From positions 1 to 7,071 of the forward strand of contig JAPKYG010000197.1 in assembly GCA_026394435.1 (NCBI GenBank): 7,071 nt of DNA. The letters run 5' to 3'. The DNA comes from Methanobacteriota archaeon. Lineage in GTDB: Archaea > Thermoplasmatota > E2 > DHVEG-1. Below the pieces are notes generated by a model that saw only the letters and a list, made by a program, of their open reading frames with translations, was not told the origin of the DNA and made no database searches. Below are positions 5,809 through 7,071 of the stretch, piece after piece. Positions within the stretch are counted from its first letter, which is position 1. Each line of letters opens with the position of its first letter. A program made the translations under genes and the position numbers.

Positions 5809-6642
5809 CTATAGACCAAAACCAAGGATTATTTCTTTAATTTCATTATAATAAATAAAAACATTAACTAATACAAAAATAAGGAACCAAATAAAAACAT
5901 AAATAGCTAACCAAAAAGTATCAGAATATTTAAAATCTTCAATCTTTGCATTGTATTTCATTTTTTTTTCTGACAATAATGGAACAAAACGAGCTATTGC
6001 AATTACAATGATAAATAATCCTAATAATATTTGAATAGAAATTACAAACTTAGCAAACCAATGATTAGGAATCAAACTGTTATCACCTAATAGAACGATA
6101 TTACTAACACTAAAATATAAAGAATCACTGATAGAATGGGATATTTTAATAAAAGAAGAATCGACTTTGCTCACAACCTGATAAAAAAAAGCAAACCAAA
6201 CGATGATTTCAAAATAATTAATGAAAGTTAAAAAAATAATTCTTACTGGAGATTTCACAGTATTTGGCTTACTGGCTTTGATTGCGAACATTTGATAGAT
6301 TATAATATCCATGACTCTAACAATTGCAAAAATTACTAGAAAGTATACTACCCCCTGCGGGATATCGATTTTTGAATTGAGAATAACAACAGAAAATCCA
6401 AAAAGAATGTCTCCGAGAATTAGTATTTCCAGTAAATTACCTTCATGGATTATCCTTTTTTCATAAGTATTATTGGCCGAAGTATTATAATTACGATTAT
6501 ACCAATGAATAATGAATTGAATTGGAAAATAGTCACTCAATTTTATAATAAAATTATAAATTATTACAAAATTTGTTTTAATATCCTCTACTGGTTTTTC
6601 TCTATTTATTTCAACGTTAATTTTAATATTACGTTTGGTCAC
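5809..6642 (-). CDS. Ion-channel-like membrane protein with degenerate selectivity filter
   Basis: The product has 277 residues with a hydrophilic N-terminus (1-65) and hydrophobic segments at about 70-90, 98-119, 134-157, 197-221 and 243-266. Residues 174-220 match the pore-loop and inner-helix pattern of the two-TM ion channel family: SLYFS, a filter region, Pro192, then LLGLFIIVIA. The filter position (family TTLGYGD-like) reads NIVLLGDNS at 181-189. Only the first Gly (186) is kept, so potassium selectivity is unlikely. I see no ligand-binding domain. The GTG start is supported by GGGGAG eight bases upstream (6651-6656). In-frame coding-like sequence continues past the TAG stop for 23 codons to 5740. 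The gene is much more A+T rich than 2158-4836. A non-channel membrane protein cannot be excluded. Confidence 0.72.
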   Translation of the reverse strand: MTKRNIKINVEINREKPVEDIKTNFVIIYNFIIKLSDYFPIQFIIHWYNRNYNTSANNTYEKRIIHEGNLLEILILGDILFGFSVVILNSKIDIPQGVVYFLVIFAIVRVMDIIIYQMFAIKASKPNTVKSPVRIIFLTFINYFEIIVWFAFFYQVVSKVDSSFIKISHSISDSLYFSVSNIVLLGDNSLIPNHWFAKFVISIQILLGLFIIVIAIARFVPLLSEKKMKYNAKIEDFKYSDTFWLAIYVFIWFLIFVLVNVFIYYNEIKEIILGFGL

Positions 6643-6683
6643 TTCCTTTACTCCCCAAATTACTATTTTATAACAATTACTTC

Positions 6684-6691
6684 TTTAAAAA
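6684..6691 (-). promoter_or_regulatory. TATA-like box for the channel gene, inside dispersed repeat copy 3
   Basis: The minus strand reads TTTTTAAA. It would start transcription near 6658, just ahead of the GGGGAG ribosome site (6651-6656), giving a leader of about 16 bases. A second box (TTATAAAA, 6666-6673) would start the transcript almost on the GTG and skip the ribosome site, so I rank it lower. Confidence 0.4.
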
Positions 6692-6731
6692 TCTATACAT
6701 CTAAAACTGAACCTCATGTTTTGCGTTAATC
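6685..6731. repeat. Dispersed repeat, copy 3
   Basis: TTAAAAA, CTATACATCTAAAACT, the core CATGTTTTG with GCGTT in place of TGTGC, and AATC align with copy 2. The copy lies between the end of the PKD protein gene and the start of the channel gene, where it contributes a TATA-like box for the latter. Confidence 0.65.
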
Positions 6732-6742
6732 GTTGATATGAA

Positions 6743-6756
6743 TAAAAAGGAAAAAA
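6743..6756 (-). terminator. Oligo-T terminator after the PKD protein gene
   Basis: Reading the minus strand, CCCC is followed by TTTTTT, CC and TTTTT within 25 bases of the TAG stop. T-runs of this kind are enough to end transcription in archaea. No strong stem precedes them. Confidence 0.5.
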
Positions 6757-6764
6757 GGGGATTT

Positions 6765-7071
6765 CTAATACCCTAATAGGTGTCGTAGTATCGGAAACGC
6801 ATTGGGGAATCGCTGGAACAACAACTCCAAAAACAGTTGTATCGGGTTATACGAATACGGCATCGTTATAGGCAAGGGATCTGACCAGGGGCTTTCAGCA
6901 CCAAATGTATCCTTTGCTTTTACTTTAACCGCATAATTTCCTTTTGTGCTCCATATGTGTGACTCCTTACAGATGTCACCACTGTTATATGGCCCCATCC
7001 ATCCACTATCATTACCATCACCCCAGTCAAACAAGTAATAAATCTGGTCTCCATCTATATCTGTAGTAGAT
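6765..7071 (-). CDS. PKD-domain secreted protein, C-terminal part (runs off right edge)
   Basis: About 101 residues are visible up to a TAG stop, and the frame is open to the window end, so the N-terminus lies outside. The visible part is the end of a PKD-like beta domain: DIDGDQIYYLFDWGDG carries the WGDG turn typical of PKD domains, followed by SHIWSTKGNYAVKVKAKD with the usual final strand and then SPWSDPLPITMP. After the domain comes a roughly 30-residue Pro/Phe/Leu-rich tail ending FPILRHLLGY. PKD domains are extracellular adhesion or spacer modules common in archaeal surface proteins. No catalytic domain is visible in this fragment. Confidence 0.85.
   Translation of the reverse strand, partial: STTDIDGDQIYYLFDWGDGNDSGWMGPYNSGDICKESHIWSTKGNYAVKVKAKDTFGAESPWSDPLPITMPYSYNPIQLFLELLFQRFPNAFPILRHLLGY

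Noticed and set aside
6445..6729. A 94-codon plus-strand frame opposite the start of the channel gene
   Set aside because: It is the antisense shadow of the channel gene's N-terminal half and its promoter, with low-complexity Ile/Asn/Phe content.
5276..6731. Integron attC sites or insertion-sequence ends
   Set aside because: No GTTRRRY core pair, no integrase or transposase, and no clear terminal inverted repeats or target duplications.

Overview
The window reads as archaeal DNA, most like a Thermoplasmatota-type euryarchaeon. The signs are TATA-like boxes about 26-33 bases before start codons, one gene that looks leaderless, a short dUTPase of the dCTP-deaminase superfamily, and large secreted proteins with PKD and Ig-like modules. 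The lineage is an inference; no rRNA or tRNA gene is visible to confirm it.

Left part (1-2092, all minus strand): a truncated secreted protein of unknown function at the edge, then a compact gene run. Read in the direction of transcription, this run is a membrane-anchored cyclophilin, a cytosolic cyclophilin and a dUTPase-like protein, spaced 18 and 11 bases apart. A palindrome lies between the TATA-like box of the run and its start.

Centre (2158-4836, minus strand): one 892-residue exported protein with a transglutaminase-like Cys-His-Asp core followed by beta-sandwich domains and 15 N-glycosylation sequons. It has its own TATA box. It sits just upstream of the membrane-anchored prolyl isomerase, which may help fold exported proteins such as this one.

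Right part (4837-7071): base composition drops sharply toward A+T. A small plus-strand 'two-CW' cysteine protein (5041-5280) is followed by a 528-base non-coding interval. That interval holds three tandem, diverged, hairpin-forming units of about 70 bases. Next is a minus-strand membrane protein with an ion-channel pore domain whose selectivity filter is degenerate. A roughly 45-base repeat occurs once at the end of the two-CW gene, once past the end of the channel gene and once in the channel gene's promoter region. These copies bracket the hairpin array and the channel gene like module boundaries. The window ends in the C-terminus of a PKD-domain secreted protein with a distinctive amphipathic tail.

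The most unusual material is at 5276-6735: the hairpin array, the dispersed repeat, and the channel gene with an in-frame coding-like extension past its TAG stop.
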